Source of the DNA: a virus
DNA length: 53,394 bases
IMG/VR virus record: IMGVR_UViG_3300005530_000032
Location: 1-53,394 of that record
Direction: 5' to 3' (one strand)
Shown here: positions 15,473 through 25,426 of the stretch, one piece after another
How positions within the stretch are numbered: the stretch's first letter is position 1
Layout: each line of letters opens with the position of its first letter
Position numbers and translations under genes: made by a program
The notes under the pieces: generated by a model
The model's input: only the letters and a program-made list of their open reading frames with translations
Databases searched by the model: none
Told to the model about the DNA's origin: nothing

Positions 15473-16618
15473 CTAGGGCAGGTGAGGCGGCGCCGGCACG
15501 CTGCACTGCACCGCCAAGATCGGACAGTCCATCTCGATCGTGTACTGACGCTCGACGAGGACGGTCACCTTGTTCGTCGGGGTCGCGGCCGCGCCCCCGA
15601 AAACCTCGGTCGTGATCACCGGGCCGCGCCGGATCACGATCGGCCCCGAGGCGTAGATCCATGACGTGCCGGCGGCCGGCGGTTGGCCGTCCGGCCCGAG
15701 CGCCGGGTAGCCGGCGCCGAACACGTACTTGGTGCCGACCGTGGTCGAGCGTGAGACACCGCCGGATGAGCCGGGCGGCCCGGAAAGCTGCGTCTGCCAG
15801 GCCGCTGCGAAGCTCGGCGCGAGGTAGCGGGCCGCGTGAATCAGCCCCTGAGGGCCGAGCTGCATCCCGAGCTCGCCCTCAAGCCAGCCGAGGGCATCGA
15901 CCAGGCTCAGGACACCGCTGCCGGGGGTGAGCACCTGCACGCCGCCGGGCTGGCCGGCGCCCCACCCCGCGAGGTAGGGGAAGTTCCCGGCCTGGCCGCT
16001 CATCAGGCACAGCTCGACCTGCCGTTCCTCTGTCCACATCAGGCGCTTCTGCGCGCGCATGCGGGCGTCGATGAGGCCGGGTTTGTTGCACGTGATGCCG
16101 TTCGTGACCGCGAACCCGCGGGCCTCGCCGTACTGCGGGCCGTCAACGACCTTGGGCATCAGCGTCTTGTCGATCACGACCTGCGTCCACACCGCGTTCG
16201 TGCCGGCGCTGTTGGACGCCGAGGCGTTGTAGACGCCCGGGTTCAGGTAGGAGTAGGTGAACGGCGCGACGTTGCCGCTGCCGTCAGTGTGCTTGACCGG
16301 GGTCAGCGGCATGCCGTCGCCCGGGTTGAACTGCACGTCGATGCCCGGGGACATGCCGGCGATCGTGAACTGCACGACCGTTGCCTGTGGGCTGCTGCTC
16401 TGAATCACGGCGGTGAGCGTGCCGGTGCCGGCGTTCGCGGGCGGCGCGCCGGTGGGGACGCACAGCGCGTAGTTGCCCGACATGGTGCACGCGTCTTGCT
16501 CCCACGTGATCGTGCCGAGGTAGGGCCGTTCGGCCTCGATCACCTTTGAGGCAGCGAACAGCCCGTATTGCCGGAACTCGTACGGCGGCGGGTCAACCCA
16601 ATCCTTCGCCTCGGCCAC
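15473..16618 (-). CDS. Virion structural protein with PKD-like insert
   Basis: 381 residues from GTG 16618-16616 (MAEAKDWVDPPPYEFRQYGL). Residues ~60-145 look like a PKD/Ig-like fold (VQFNPGDGMPLTPVKHTDGS, SYLNPGVYNASASN). The rest (ARMRAQKRLMWTEERQVE; LGWLEGELGMQLGPQGLIHA; ending VERQYTIEMDCPILAVQC) resembles proteins encoded just after the capsid gene in related actinophages, which are assumed to be minor capsid components. No enzymatic motif; role inferred from position. Confidence 0.65.
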   Translation of the reverse strand: MAEAKDWVDPPPYEFRQYGLFAASKVIEAERPYLGTITWEQDACTMSGNYALCVPTGAPPANAGTGTLTAVIQSSSPQATVVQFTIAGMSPGIDVQFNPGDGMPLTPVKHTDGSGNVAPFTYSYLNPGVYNASASNSAGTNAVWTQVVIDKTLMPKVVDGPQYGEARGFAVTNGITCNKPGLIDARMRAQKRLMWTEERQVELCLMSGQAGNFPYLAGWGAGQPGGVQVLTPGSGVLSLVDALGWLEGELGMQLGPQGLIHAARYLAPSFAAAWQTQLSGPPGSSGGVSRSTTVGTKYVFGAGYPALGPDGQPPAAGTSWIYASGPIVIRRGPVITTEVFGGAAATPTNKVTVLVERQYTIEMDCPILAVQCSVPAPPHLP

Positions 16619-16731
16619 AGGGCTCTACTTCCTCGTGATGCTCGGTCGCGTGCGTGCGGGGTGGCGCGCGGGTGCGGTGGTAACGGCCCAGAGGCCAGAG
16701 TGCGCCGTCACCCGCGCGCCACGATCAGGGA

Positions 16732-18561
16732 TCAGGCGGCCGGACAGGCGAGCTGCCACCCGCGGGTCGGGTCGGCGAACCCGCCGGTCATACCGTTCGG
16801 GCAGACGTCGATCTGGACGAAACGCGGCTCGAAACACCGCTTGCCGACGAGCACGCCCTCTTCCGAGAACATCCGGGTGAACGTGTTCGTCTGGATGTTC
16901 TGGGAGTCGTAGATCGCGGACAGGTCGATGACATCGGCCTGGCCCATCACGTAGCTGTCGGCGTGGTAGAGCAGGAAGCCGACCGTCTTGGGGTAGGCCG
17001 TGATCGGCGTGTTTGCGCCGAAGCCGGTGCCCGAGTTCGTCAGCGCGTCCTGCCAGTCGTAGACGAGCTGAAGGTTCATCGACCGCTTGGCGAAGTAGTC
17101 GGCGATCATCTGGTCGGTGACGTTCTCCAGCGAGACGCCGGTGCGCTTGGAGAGGTCGTCCCTGATCAGGGGCTCGACCCACGCCGGCGCGACGCACTCC
17201 AGCGGCTCGTCCATGTCCCACCGGTACTTGTACTTCAAGTCGGTGACCTGCATTTCGAGCACGCCCATGATCGAGGCGAACGCGCCGGGGCCGTAGCTCG
17301 TCAGCACCGGCGAGCCGGTGCCGGCGGTGAACGGGACCGAGGTCGCGAGGGTCTGCATCGCGCTCAGCTTGAACGCGTTGACCTGGTGCGCGTGCGCGAT
17401 CAGCGCCTGCTGCACGTACCACTCGACGAGCTCAGGGTAGGCCTGAGCTGTGAGGATGCCGGCGCGCAGCGCGAGGCCGATCGCGTTCAGCCGCTGCTCG
17501 GAGAAGCCGGGGCACGGGATGTCGTACGCGGGCTTGCTGGTCCCCGCGGCCGCCTGAGCTTCGGTCTGGTTGAAGCCCACGTTGCCGTAGACCGTCGAGA
17601 AATCAGGCGTCTGCGGCCAGCGCAGACCGCCGCGCTTCACCACGACGGACGGATGGTCAAGAATGCCATCCATCGTCGCAACATCGCACAAATCGTACAA
17701 AATTTCGGATGGCGCACACCATCCGCCCGACGCCACGAGGGAGTCGTGCCGGTCGGCCCGCATGCTCCTGAGCTGATCGAGCGTCACGATCTCGTCGGTG
17801 GCGTCGCCGTTGGCGTAGTAGCCCTCGGGCACGATGCGCCGGATCGTCGCGATGTCCGCGTGGCCCGAGCCGGCCCGCTCCAGACCCATCATCCGCTTGT
17901 GGATGACGTTGCTCAGACGCTTCAGGTCGCCGAGGTCAGAGCCGGGCGCGATCCCGGGCATCTCGCTGGCGGCCTCGATCACGTAGCTGCCGCCGGCCGG
18001 CCGCGAGCTGCGCGTGAGGAACCGTGAGGCCTTCTTGGGCTTGTCCGAGCCGAGCGCCCCGAGCGGCGCGCGCTGCGTCACCACCGCGGCCGCCATCGGC
18101 GTGCCCGAGGTCGCCGAGTGCTTCCCGTCGTCGTCGTCCTCGCCGTCCCCCTCGGCGCCCTCGCCCTCGCCGCTCTCGCCGTCGCCCTCGGCGCCCTCGC
18201 CGCTCGACTTCTTGGCGTGCGCGCCGTCGCCGGCGCCCTCGGTCGCAGCGGTCTGCGGGCCGCGGGCCCGGTCGAGGGCCGAGCGCATCCGCTCGTTGCG
18301 CTCGGCGCGCGCCGCGGCGGCGAGGCCCTGCTGAGTCCGCAGAGCCGTGATGACGTCCACGAGGGCTTCGAGGGCGTCCACGTCGGCGTCGGTGCGCTGG
18401 TCGTCGGTGATCTGGCCGAGGCGTTCGGTGCGGCCGAGCGCGTCGGTGAGCAGGCCGTCGAGGTCCGCGGCGGTGTCGCCGGCGAGCAGGGTCGCCATGG
18501 CCTCGGCGTGGTCCTCGCGGGTGGTCCGCGCTTCGATGAGCTGATCCAACAGGTTCGTCAC
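16732..18561 (-). CDS. Major capsid protein with N-terminal scaffold-like (delta) region
   Basis: 609 residues from GTG 18561-18559, 6 nt after GAGGA; the longer frame adds only upstream low-quality sequence. Residues 1-110 are helical coiled-coil, ~110-160 very acidic and low in complexity, and from ~180 the HK97-type actinophage capsid signature follows (LVASGGWCAPSEILYDLCDV, FNQTEAQAAAGTSKP, AYPELVEWYVQQALIAHAHQ). In HK97-like phages such N-terminal regions scaffold the procapsid and are removed by the prohead protease, which here is encoded two genes upstream. Confidence 0.92.
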   Translation of the reverse strand: MTNLLDQLIEARTTREDHAEAMATLLAGDTAADLDGLLTDALGRTERLGQITDDQRTDADVDALEALVDVITALRTQQGLAAAARAERNERMRSALDRARGPQTAATEGAGDGAHAKKSSGEGAEGDGESGEGEGAEGDGEDDDDGKHSATSGTPMAAAVVTQRAPLGALGSDKPKKASRFLTRSSRPAGGSYVIEAASEMPGIAPGSDLGDLKRLSNVIHKRMMGLERAGSGHADIATIRRIVPEGYYANGDATDEIVTLDQLRSMRADRHDSLVASGGWCAPSEILYDLCDVATMDGILDHPSVVVKRGGLRWPQTPDFSTVYGNVGFNQTEAQAAAGTSKPAYDIPCPGFSEQRLNAIGLALRAGILTAQAYPELVEWYVQQALIAHAHQVNAFKLSAMQTLATSVPFTAGTGSPVLTSYGPGAFASIMGVLEMQVTDLKYKYRWDMDEPLECVAPAWVEPLIRDDLSKRTGVSLENVTDQMIADYFAKRSMNLQLVYDWQDALTNSGTGFGANTPITAYPKTVGFLLYHADSYVMGQADVIDLSAIYDSQNIQTNTFTRMFSEEGVLVGKRCFEPRFVQIDVCPNGMTGGFADPTRGWQLACPAA

Positions 18562-18687
18562 GGCTTGTCCTCGCGTTGTGCGTGTGGTGGGCCGCCGTCG
18601 CCCGGCCGCCCTGCTGTCTCTGTTGTCTGGCTGTCCCGCCCCGCCACGCACCGCATGCCCGACTTTCTCGGATATGCGGCTTTTAAC

Positions 18688-18945
18688 CTATTGGGCTGGA
18701 ATAACCGTAGCCCCTGGGTCGCCGTCCGGCCGGTAATCCACCGCGCCGCCGTTCACGCCCGCCTCGGCGTAGGCGACGATCTGACTTGAGAACCACGCGA
18801 CCGAGCCATCCCGGAACGTCACCCGCCACGGGTTGGCCGCACCGGGCGGCGCGGACTGCGCCGCCTGGCCGCCGCCGACCGGCTGCGTGACGAAGGACCT
18901 TGACGACGGCCCCGGCGAGGTCGCGGATGCACCGCAGCAGCCCAT
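18688..18945 (-). CDS. Small protein between protease and capsid genes
   Basis: 85 residues from ATG 18945-18943 (MGCCGASATSPG). The centre WRVTFRDGSVAWFSSQIVAY is a small beta-sheet pattern often found in short proteins beside actinophage capsid genes. It starts 2 nt after the MuF/protease gene ends and is followed by a 126-nt gap before the capsid start that holds only the capsid ribosome-binding site. A decoration or assembly role is possible. Confidence 0.65.
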   Translation of the reverse strand: MGCCGASATSPGPSSRSFVTQPVGGGQAAQSAPPGAANPWRVTFRDGSVAWFSSQIVAYAEAGVNGGAVDYRPDGDPGATVIPAQ

Positions 18946-18947
18946 TC

Positions 18948-21900
18948 CTAGGCTCCCTTCCTGATCGACTCCATCGCGCGGGCGAACCGCTCCGCGCGGT
19001 ACTGGCGCCCGGCCGCCTCGGCACGGGTCTTGGCGGCGGCGAACCGGCGCTCACGCGCCCTGTCCGCAGCGATCTGATCGAGCACGCGCCGCGCGACGAT
19101 CTCGCCGACGCCCTCGGAGAACTGCTCGACGACCGTCGTGCCGCCGGGGACGTCGGGCTTGGCGTGCGTGGTGCCGGCGGCCGCGGTCAAGCTGCACACC
19201 ACCCCGCGGTCGTCGGTCTTCCACGCCGGCCGGGGCACCGGGAACCCGGGCTGATTGACCGCCAGCACCCCGCACAGTTCCATCGCCGCCCCGATGCGGC
19301 GCCAGTCGCCGGACCACGGTGCGCGCCGCAGCGTCACCAGATCGGCGCCGGGCAGGACCGCCCCGGAAATCCAGATACCGAACGCGTCCTCACCGGCGCG
19401 CACGACCGCGGCCGCCATGCCGGTGTCGGCGTAGTGCCGCTGCGCGTCGTGCGCGCCGAGGCGGCCGCGGGCGTGGTCGGTGCCGAGGTGGATGGTGCCC
19501 ACCGCGACGTCGGACCCCTCGGCGGTGCGCACCGTGCCCTGATGGAAGTACGCGTAACCGGACGACGAGCGCGGGGCGGTGATGCACTCGTTGGGGAACC
19601 CGGTGTGGCAGGCGTCCCACGGCGCCAGGTGCCCGAAGATCCTGCCGTCGTCGCAGATCGTGACGTTCATGTACGACGGGAACGAGGGGTTCTGGAACCA
19701 CGCCAGCGGCGGCGCGAACTCGGGCCGCCCCGTGGTGAAGCTGACCGCGGTGCGGGTCGCGGACTTCGAGGTCTTGCTGTCGTCCTTCCACGGGGGGGTG
19801 ATCGAGTCGTCGTCGAGCGCGCTGGCGAGGCGGCCGTACAGCCGCTCGGTGGCCGACTTCAGGTCGTCCTGCTGCCCGCTGGGGACGTCGAGCGGCGTGC
19901 GCGCGCCGGCGATGGCGCCGGCGACGGCGTACACGCCCTTGGGCACGATGGTGAGCCGGCCGTCGATGAGGTCGGCGTACCCGAGCTTGTACGCGGTCTT
20001 GCTGTCGTCCTTGGCGTCGTCGTCGCGGTACAGGAACGCGCGGCTGTACTTGGCCGGGTCGAGGTCGCCGTCAGCGTTCGTCGCCCACTCCGCGATCCGC
20101 TTCGCCGCGGCCGCGCCGTCCCACGCCGTGCCGGCCGGCGCGACCGGCAGACCGGTGTCGGGGTGCAAGACCTTGAAGCCCGGCCCGCCGACGAGCGCCG
20201 CGGCGACCGGCACCGGCGGCGTCGAGCGCTTGCGGTTGGGCGAGCTCGGGCCCTTGGCGCCTCGGTGGGGGTTGTGCTTGGCCTCGTTCGGCATCGGGGG
20301 CGAGACGAACACCGGGGCGCCGGAGTGGGTGCCGGTGGCCAGCGGCCGGAACGCCGCCCACTGGTGCCCGAACACCGGCCCCTCGCTCTTGCCGAGGCGG
20401 GCCGCGGTCGAGCAGAACGTGCAGTCGGGGGACGCGCACGAGCCGGCGGCGGCGATGACCTCGGCGCAGTACCCGCACGCCGGGTCCTCGCACAGCCCGT
20501 AGCGCCCCGAGGCGTCGGCGCCCTGGCCGGCGTTCAGCTCGTCGTTGTCGAGCAGCGCCGGCGCGCCGTGGTCGTCCTCGGCGCCGTCGCCGGTGGGCCG
20601 CCCGGTGGTGATCTTGGCGGTGGGGAACGCGGGCTGAGAGACCAGCGTCGCGCTCATCAGGCGCCAGTCGGCCGCGACGCTGACGCCGCTGTACTCGGGG
20701 ATACCGGCGTCACCGACGCTGATGCCCTCGCGGTACTCCATGTCGGTGTCGTCGAGGTCCACCGAGATCCAGCCGAGGTGACCGGCGGCCACCTTGCGGG
20801 CGATCTCGGCCGCGCGCGGGTCTTCGAGGTCGAACTCTCCGCAGCCGTACAGGCAGCCGTTGTCGATCCACACCTGCCGGATCAGGCCGACCGCCACCGC
20901 GCCGTCGTGCGAGGGGGCGAGGGCATCCTGATACAGCAGCGGCAGCGGCATCGGCCGCGTGCGGGGCAGCGGGTTGCCGCGGGCGTCGGTGTTGTCGTCG
21001 CCGCCGGCGTCGTATGTCGGCATGGCGATCATGCGGCCGTCAGCGGACGGCGCATCCATCGGGGCCAGGATGCCCCACCAGTAGCCGACGCCGGTGCCGT
21101 CGCCGTCGCCGGCCGGCATGTCCACCGGCGGTGTCGAGCCGGGCGCGATCGTCGGCAGCGTCTGCGTGTCCGTCGCGAAGGTAGTCGAGGCTCCAGTCAC
21201 GGCCGTCGTCTCCAGATCGTTCGAGGGGGTGGTGACAACTTGCGTCGTCGAGGCGCCGGCCCTGGTCAGGTTCTGCTGCTCGGCCGGGGTCAGGCCGGTG
21301 GCCTCGGCATGCTCGACGTCGTCACTCGGCTCGTCGGGGTCGTCCCACGCTCCGGCGGCGATGTATGGATCGGCCTCGGACTCGTCGAGGACCAAGATCG
21401 TGCAGCGGCAGTTACAGACCTCGCGGGCCGGTCCGCCCTCGGCGCCGGGGTGCGCCATCATGTAGCCGCCGACGACGAAATCCGTCTCGATCGGAACAAC
21501 CTGCTTATGCGCTTCCACGTGGTCAGGACGCGTGCGGGTGTCCTTGGTGGCGTACCACTGCTTGTACATCCGCTCGCCGGTGATGTCCGAGTACGCACTC
21601 GCGCCGTTCCACGTGCCCGAGTTGACGGCGCCCATGGTCTCGGTGCGGGCGATGCGCCGGGCCTGCCACTCGTAGTGCCCGGGGTCGAGCACCGAGCCCA
21701 GTTCCTCGGTGATGTGCGTGATCGACAGGCCCTTGGCCATGCCCTCGGCGATGACCTCGCGCACCTCGGCAAAGACGCCGTCCGACCACAGGTTCTCTGA
21801 CAGGCGGTCCGAGACGATGCTGATGTAAGCCTGCGCATAGTGCGCAGCCTGGATATCGGCCTCTTTCGTCGCCTTGATGAACGCCTCGCCGAAAAGCTTG

Positions 21901-22265
21901 GTCACCTCGGACATCACGATCTGGTCGAGCATCACGGTCCAGCTCGACGCCGCCGGCCACATGGACAGGTCGGGCAGCATGCCGGCCGGGATCCCCTGGC
22001 TCTCGCTGGCCGAGCCGGTGCCCCCGGCACCCGCGGCCGCGCCGCCACCGCCGGCGTTGCCGGCGTCGGCGGTCACCACGGGGGGCGGCGTCAGCACGGC
22101 GGTCCGCTGCGGCCGGTGGTAGATCGCCAGCCGCGCCGCTTCAAGCCACCGGTCCATCGCGGTCATGACCGCGTTCGTGATCGCCAGGTTCCCGCGGCTG
22201 ATCAGCTCGTCGTGCTCAAGACGCTTGGTCAGCCACGGGTCGCTGTCCGTCCAGATCTTCGCCAC
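18948..22265 (-). CDS. MuF-like head protein fused to capsid maturation protease
   Basis: 1105 residues from GTG 22265-22263. Residues ~200-292 are a MuF domain (ARTETMGAVNSGTWNG, YATKDTRTRPDHVEAH, Cys pair CNCRC). Residues ~395-550 resemble the first part of actinophage capsid maturation proteases (WWGILAPMDAPSADGRMI, DWRLMSATLVSQPAF). Residues 592-618 hold two CxxxxCxxC clusters. Residues ~714-812 match the WDG...YKL...DGRL module found in prohead proteases. Residues ~850-1010 look like another protease-type domain (GTIHLGTDHARG, HYADTGMAAAVVRAGEDAFG, WRRIGAAMELCGVLAVNQPG). In many phages these are separate proteins. It follows the portal gene by 6 nt. Confidence 0.85.
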   Translation of the reverse strand: MAKIWTDSDPWLTKRLEHDELISRGNLAITNAVMTAMDRWLEAARLAIYHRPQRTAVLTPPPVVTADAGNAGGGGAAAGAGGTGSASESQGIPAGMLPDLSMWPAASSWTVMLDQIVMSEVTKLFGEAFIKATKEADIQAAHYAQAYISIVSDRLSENLWSDGVFAEVREVIAEGMAKGLSITHITEELGSVLDPGHYEWQARRIARTETMGAVNSGTWNGASAYSDITGERMYKQWYATKDTRTRPDHVEAHKQVVPIETDFVVGGYMMAHPGAEGGPAREVCNCRCTILVLDESEADPYIAAGAWDDPDEPSDDVEHAEATGLTPAEQQNLTRAGASTTQVVTTPSNDLETTAVTGASTTFATDTQTLPTIAPGSTPPVDMPAGDGDGTGVGYWWGILAPMDAPSADGRMIAMPTYDAGGDDNTDARGNPLPRTRPMPLPLLYQDALAPSHDGAVAVGLIRQVWIDNGCLYGCGEFDLEDPRAAEIARKVAAGHLGWISVDLDDTDMEYREGISVGDAGIPEYSGVSVAADWRLMSATLVSQPAFPTAKITTGRPTGDGAEDDHGAPALLDNDELNAGQGADASGRYGLCEDPACGYCAEVIAAAGSCASPDCTFCSTAARLGKSEGPVFGHQWAAFRPLATGTHSGAPVFVSPPMPNEAKHNPHRGAKGPSSPNRKRSTPPVPVAAALVGGPGFKVLHPDTGLPVAPAGTAWDGAAAAKRIAEWATNADGDLDPAKYSRAFLYRDDDAKDDSKTAYKLGYADLIDGRLTIVPKGVYAVAGAIAGARTPLDVPSGQQDDLKSATERLYGRLASALDDDSITPPWKDDSKTSKSATRTAVSFTTGRPEFAPPLAWFQNPSFPSYMNVTICDDGRIFGHLAPWDACHTGFPNECITAPRSSSGYAYFHQGTVRTAEGSDVAVGTIHLGTDHARGRLGAHDAQRHYADTGMAAAVVRAGEDAFGIWISGAVLPGADLVTLRRAPWSGDWRRIGAAMELCGVLAVNQPGFPVPRPAWKTDDRGVVCSLTAAAGTTHAKPDVPGGTTVVEQFSEGVGEIVARRVLDQIAADRARERRFAAAKTRAEAAGRQYRAERFARAMESIRKGA

Positions 22266-22271
22266 GGCCGA

Positions 22272-23816
22272 TCACCCGCCGCCCGAGCTCGTGCCGGGCG
22301 GCAGCTCGGCCGTGCGGCCGGCGGCACGGTCCGGCTGCGCCGGGATCGCCCGAGCCCCGCCGGCGCGCGCCGGCTCGGCCCCGTCGCCGTCCTCGCCGGC
22401 GTCGTCAACCTGCTCGGCGCGGATCGGCGCCGGCGGCGGCGCGAGCTCGGGCAGCTTGACGCCGAGCAGCGGCAGCACGAGGGCCGCGGTCTGCGGATTG
22501 GTGGCCAGTTCCCACAGCGCGTTCCGGGTGCGTTCCTCGTGCGAGGGCGCGTCCTCCTCGCTGAACCCGTTCTCACGGCGCGTCGCCTCATCCGAGATCA
22601 GACCCTTGTCGTGCAGGGTGTTGGCCTCGGCGGACTTCTGCGGCCGCTGCGTCAGCTCGGTCGTGTCGAACCAGATCACGGCCTCACACGGCTTGTTCGT
22701 GAGCTTCTGGTACGAGGGCCGCAGGTATTTGCTCGTCAGCGTCTGACAGATGATGCTCAGCAGCGGCGCGACCGAGATCTTCACCACGTTCTCGTCAATG
22801 GCCCACGCCGACCAATGATTTGTGTCCCCGAGGCCGAGCAGCACCTCAGGGGGGATGTTCAGCCCGATTGCGATTTTCTTCAGCGTCAACTCGATCAGTT
22901 CCGGAATAGCCTTGTCGAAAGGCGTGTAGAACGTGACGAGCTTGATTTTGTCGATCGATTCATCGGGCACGCGGACGACGAACGGAACGACGCTACTCGC
23001 ACTGTTCCGATCACTGATCGGCGTGATCATGGCTTTCATCAGGCCGTCGATGAACGGGTCCTCGTGCTGTACCTCATCGCCCGGGTTCCCGGCCGGCGGC
23101 GAGACGCTGTCGCCGATGAACAGCACGCCGGCGCCGGCCAAGCGGCTGTCGGTGGTCGCCAACAGGTGGGAGTTCAGCGCCTGCAACCGCGCCAGGTCGG
23201 GCAGCAGCGCGCGCACGTGGCTCTCGGGCTCCCACGAGAAACGGGCGTTCTGGAAGTAGACCCGCAGGATCACGCTGTTGGCGTCCTTCAGCGCAATCCG
23301 GGTGTTCGGCGAGGTGCGCAACCACACCTCGTTCCCGACCGACTGCAATTCGTCCTGTGACGCGGTAATCCACTTCCGGCCCTCGTCGGGGTCGTCGAGG
23401 CCGATCAGGAACGACTCGCCCGGCACGCCGAGGTGAATGCACATCTTGCGGATCATCTCGGCGTGGCCGGTGAAGTCCGTGCCGAGCTCGTCGAGCAGCG
23501 CCTGAGCCTGAGGGTCGTCGATCGGCGTCGGGTCGGCCGCGCCGTTCGGATCCGGAATGCCGATGTACAGCCGCGCCCGGCTGGCCGCCTGAGCCAGGTA
23601 CGAGATGCCGTAGTGCAGCTCACCGCACGTGTCGTAGAAGTCCCACGCCGATTTCTGCCAGGTCCAGTGCCCGAGCAACTGCCGTAGCTGAGCGCTGGTC
23701 ACGATCTCGGCGGCCGCGGTCAGCGACTGCCGCTGCTGCTGCACGGCGCCACGCCGAGCCCCGCGGCGCGCGCCGTCGCGCGCCGCGTGCTCGGTTCTGG
23801 GCCGTGTGCCGAACAT
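22272..23816 (-). CDS. Portal protein
   Basis: 514 residues from ATG 23816-23814, overlapping the preceding stop as ATGA. Recognised by LLGHWTWQKSAWDFYDTC, LHYGISYLAQAASRARLYIG, MITPISDRNSASSVVPFVV and IAIGLNIPPEVLLGLGDTN followed by HWSAWAIDENVVK, all characteristic of actinophage portals. The dodecameric portal is the DNA gate of the capsid vertex. The C-terminal ~70 residues are disordered and Ala/Pro-rich. Codon use between ~22,790 and 23,010 is visibly less GC-rich than around it, perhaps from recombination. Confidence 0.93.
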   Translation of the reverse strand: MFGTRPRTEHAARDGARRGARRGAVQQQRQSLTAAAEIVTSAQLRQLLGHWTWQKSAWDFYDTCGELHYGISYLAQAASRARLYIGIPDPNGAADPTPIDDPQAQALLDELGTDFTGHAEMIRKMCIHLGVPGESFLIGLDDPDEGRKWITASQDELQSVGNEVWLRTSPNTRIALKDANSVILRVYFQNARFSWEPESHVRALLPDLARLQALNSHLLATTDSRLAGAGVLFIGDSVSPPAGNPGDEVQHEDPFIDGLMKAMITPISDRNSASSVVPFVVRVPDESIDKIKLVTFYTPFDKAIPELIELTLKKIAIGLNIPPEVLLGLGDTNHWSAWAIDENVVKISVAPLLSIICQTLTSKYLRPSYQKLTNKPCEAVIWFDTTELTQRPQKSAEANTLHDKGLISDEATRRENGFSEEDAPSHEERTRNALWELATNPQTAALVLPLLGVKLPELAPPPAPIRAEQVDDAGEDGDGAEPARAGGARAIPAQPDRAAGRTAELPPGTSSGGG

Positions 23817-25426
23817 CAGGCGACCATGAGGCTGAAGGTCGTCGAGCCGGCCGCGCCGGTCGAGTCGGTGGCGGTCAGCGTGTAGTTCCGGCGCGCCGCG
23901 GTGGCCGCCGGGGTGCCGGCGATGGTGCCGGCGTCGGGGTCGAGGGTCAGGCCGTCCGGCAGCGTCGGGGCGATGGACCACGCGAACGCGGTCAGCGCCG
24001 GGTCGCTGTCGGTCGCCGCCGCGGTGAGCGCCGGCATCTCCGCACCCTTGCTCAGCGACTGGTCGGCGACCTCGGCCACGGCGACGGTGTTGCCGACCGT
24101 GATGCCGAAGCTCGCCGAGCCGGCCGCGCCGCGGGCGTCGGTGGCCGTGACCGTGTACTTGGTCTTGCTCTGCGCCGAGGCCGGGGTGCCGGTGACGGTG
24201 CCGGTGTTCGGGTCGAGCGACAGGCCGGCCGGCAGCGCCGGCGTGACCGTCCACCCGAGGGCGGTCTGAGTGGTGTCGGTGTCGGTCGCCGCGAGCGTCA
24301 GCGGCTCGACCGGCGTGCCCGAGGTCCACGTCTGGTCGCCGGGCGATGTGACCGAGATCTTGCCGGTGACCGACCACACGAACGAGGCCGAGCCGGTCGA
24401 GGCGGCGCCGTCCGCCGCGGTCACGGTGACCGGCGCCGGCGCCTGGCCGGACGTGGGCTTGCCGGTGATGACGCCGGTCGCCGGGTCGATGGCGAGGCCG
24501 GCGGGCAGCCCGAGGGCCGACCACGTGTAGGTGTCGATCCCCGGATCACTGTCGGCCGCGGACATGGCCAGCGACACCGCGGCGCCGATGGTGCCGGACT
24601 GGTCGCCGGGGTTGGCGACCGTCACGGTGTTGACCTGATCGACGACCGACCAGCGGAAAGCGCAGGTGACGCGCTGGCCGAACCCGTTGTCGCCGGTCAC
24701 GACGACCTCGGTGATCTGGCCGAGGGTGGCCGGCGCGCCCATCACGGCGGCCGACCCGGGCCCGACCTGTTGCACCCGCAGCCCGTCAGGCAGCCCGGTC
24801 GCCGTCCACGTGAACGACGTCGCGACGTTCGCCGAGGTCGCCCCGAACGGCACGAACACCTGCCGCCCGACCGGGGTGCGCTGGTCCCCGGGACAGTCCA
24901 CCTGAGCGAAGTCGCCCACGCGCGGGATCGCGACCAGGGTCGGGCCGCCGTAGCGGCCCGAGGTCTGGTCCTGCACGCGCATCGGGTAGTGACCGGGTCG
25001 GGTGTAGGTCGTCCTGACCGGGGTGTTCAGCTCGACGTCGGTGCTCGCCAGCACGCCGGCGCCCCAATGCACGGTGAACGGGCCGGCGCCGGCCGGGCCG
25101 GTGACGACGACGGTGACGGTGGGGGCCTCGGACACGTCCACGATGTAGATCGCGCCGCCGGTGCAGCCGTCCGGGCTGCACGCGGGCACGCCGGCCGGGA
25201 TCACCTGGCTGTCGGCCAGCGGGCACAGCGGCACGCCGGGGTGCAGCATGAGCGGGCCGGCCGCCTCGCACCAGGACTTCCCCACGGTGATCGTGCCGCC
25301 GGCGGGGTCCACCTCGACGGCCGGCGCGAGGTCGGGGCCGGCCCAGCAGTTCACCGCGCACAACGCGTTCGGCAGGTCGGCGGGGTTTTCGAGCACGAGC
25401 ACCGCGGCGTCGGTGGGGTCGATCAT
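23816..25426 (-). CDS. Ig-like (He_PIG) virion protein, four repeats
   Basis: 536 residues. ATG 25426-25424 is chosen because MIDPTDAAVL aligns with the paralog start MIETANEVRL; an in-frame GTG sits just before it. A shared N-terminal domain (ALCAVNCWAGP ... KSWCEAAGPL ... LCPLADS) and a second beta domain are followed by four putative-Ig repeats of the TWxxxGLPAGLxxDPxTGxITGxP type (for example LPAGLSLDPNTGTVTGTP). Such repeats decorate phage surfaces and can bind carbohydrate or host surface. Overlaps both neighbours by start/stop codons. Confidence 0.75.
   Translation of the reverse strand: MIDPTDAAVLVLENPADLPNALCAVNCWAGPDLAPAVEVDPAGGTITVGKSWCEAAGPLMLHPGVPLCPLADSQVIPAGVPACSPDGCTGGAIYIVDVSEAPTVTVVVTGPAGAGPFTVHWGAGVLASTDVELNTPVRTTYTRPGHYPMRVQDQTSGRYGGPTLVAIPRVGDFAQVDCPGDQRTPVGRQVFVPFGATSANVATSFTWTATGLPDGLRVQQVGPGSAAVMGAPATLGQITEVVVTGDNGFGQRVTCAFRWSVVDQVNTVTVANPGDQSGTIGAAVSLAMSAADSDPGIDTYTWSALGLPAGLAIDPATGVITGKPTSGQAPAPVTVTAADGAASTGSASFVWSVTGKISVTSPGDQTWTSGTPVEPLTLAATDTDTTQTALGWTVTPALPAGLSLDPNTGTVTGTPASAQSKTKYTVTATDARGAAGSASFGITVGNTVAVAEVADQSLSKGAEMPALTAAATDSDPALTAFAWSIAPTLPDGLTLDPDAGTIAGTPAATAARRNYTLTATDSTGAAGSTTFSLMVA

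Noticed and set aside
18900-21800. 966-codon plus-strand ORF opposite the MuF/protease gene
   Set aside because: Its translation is Arg/Gly/Ala-rich without domains, while the opposite strand has clear MuF and protease motifs; it is an antisense shadow of high GC.
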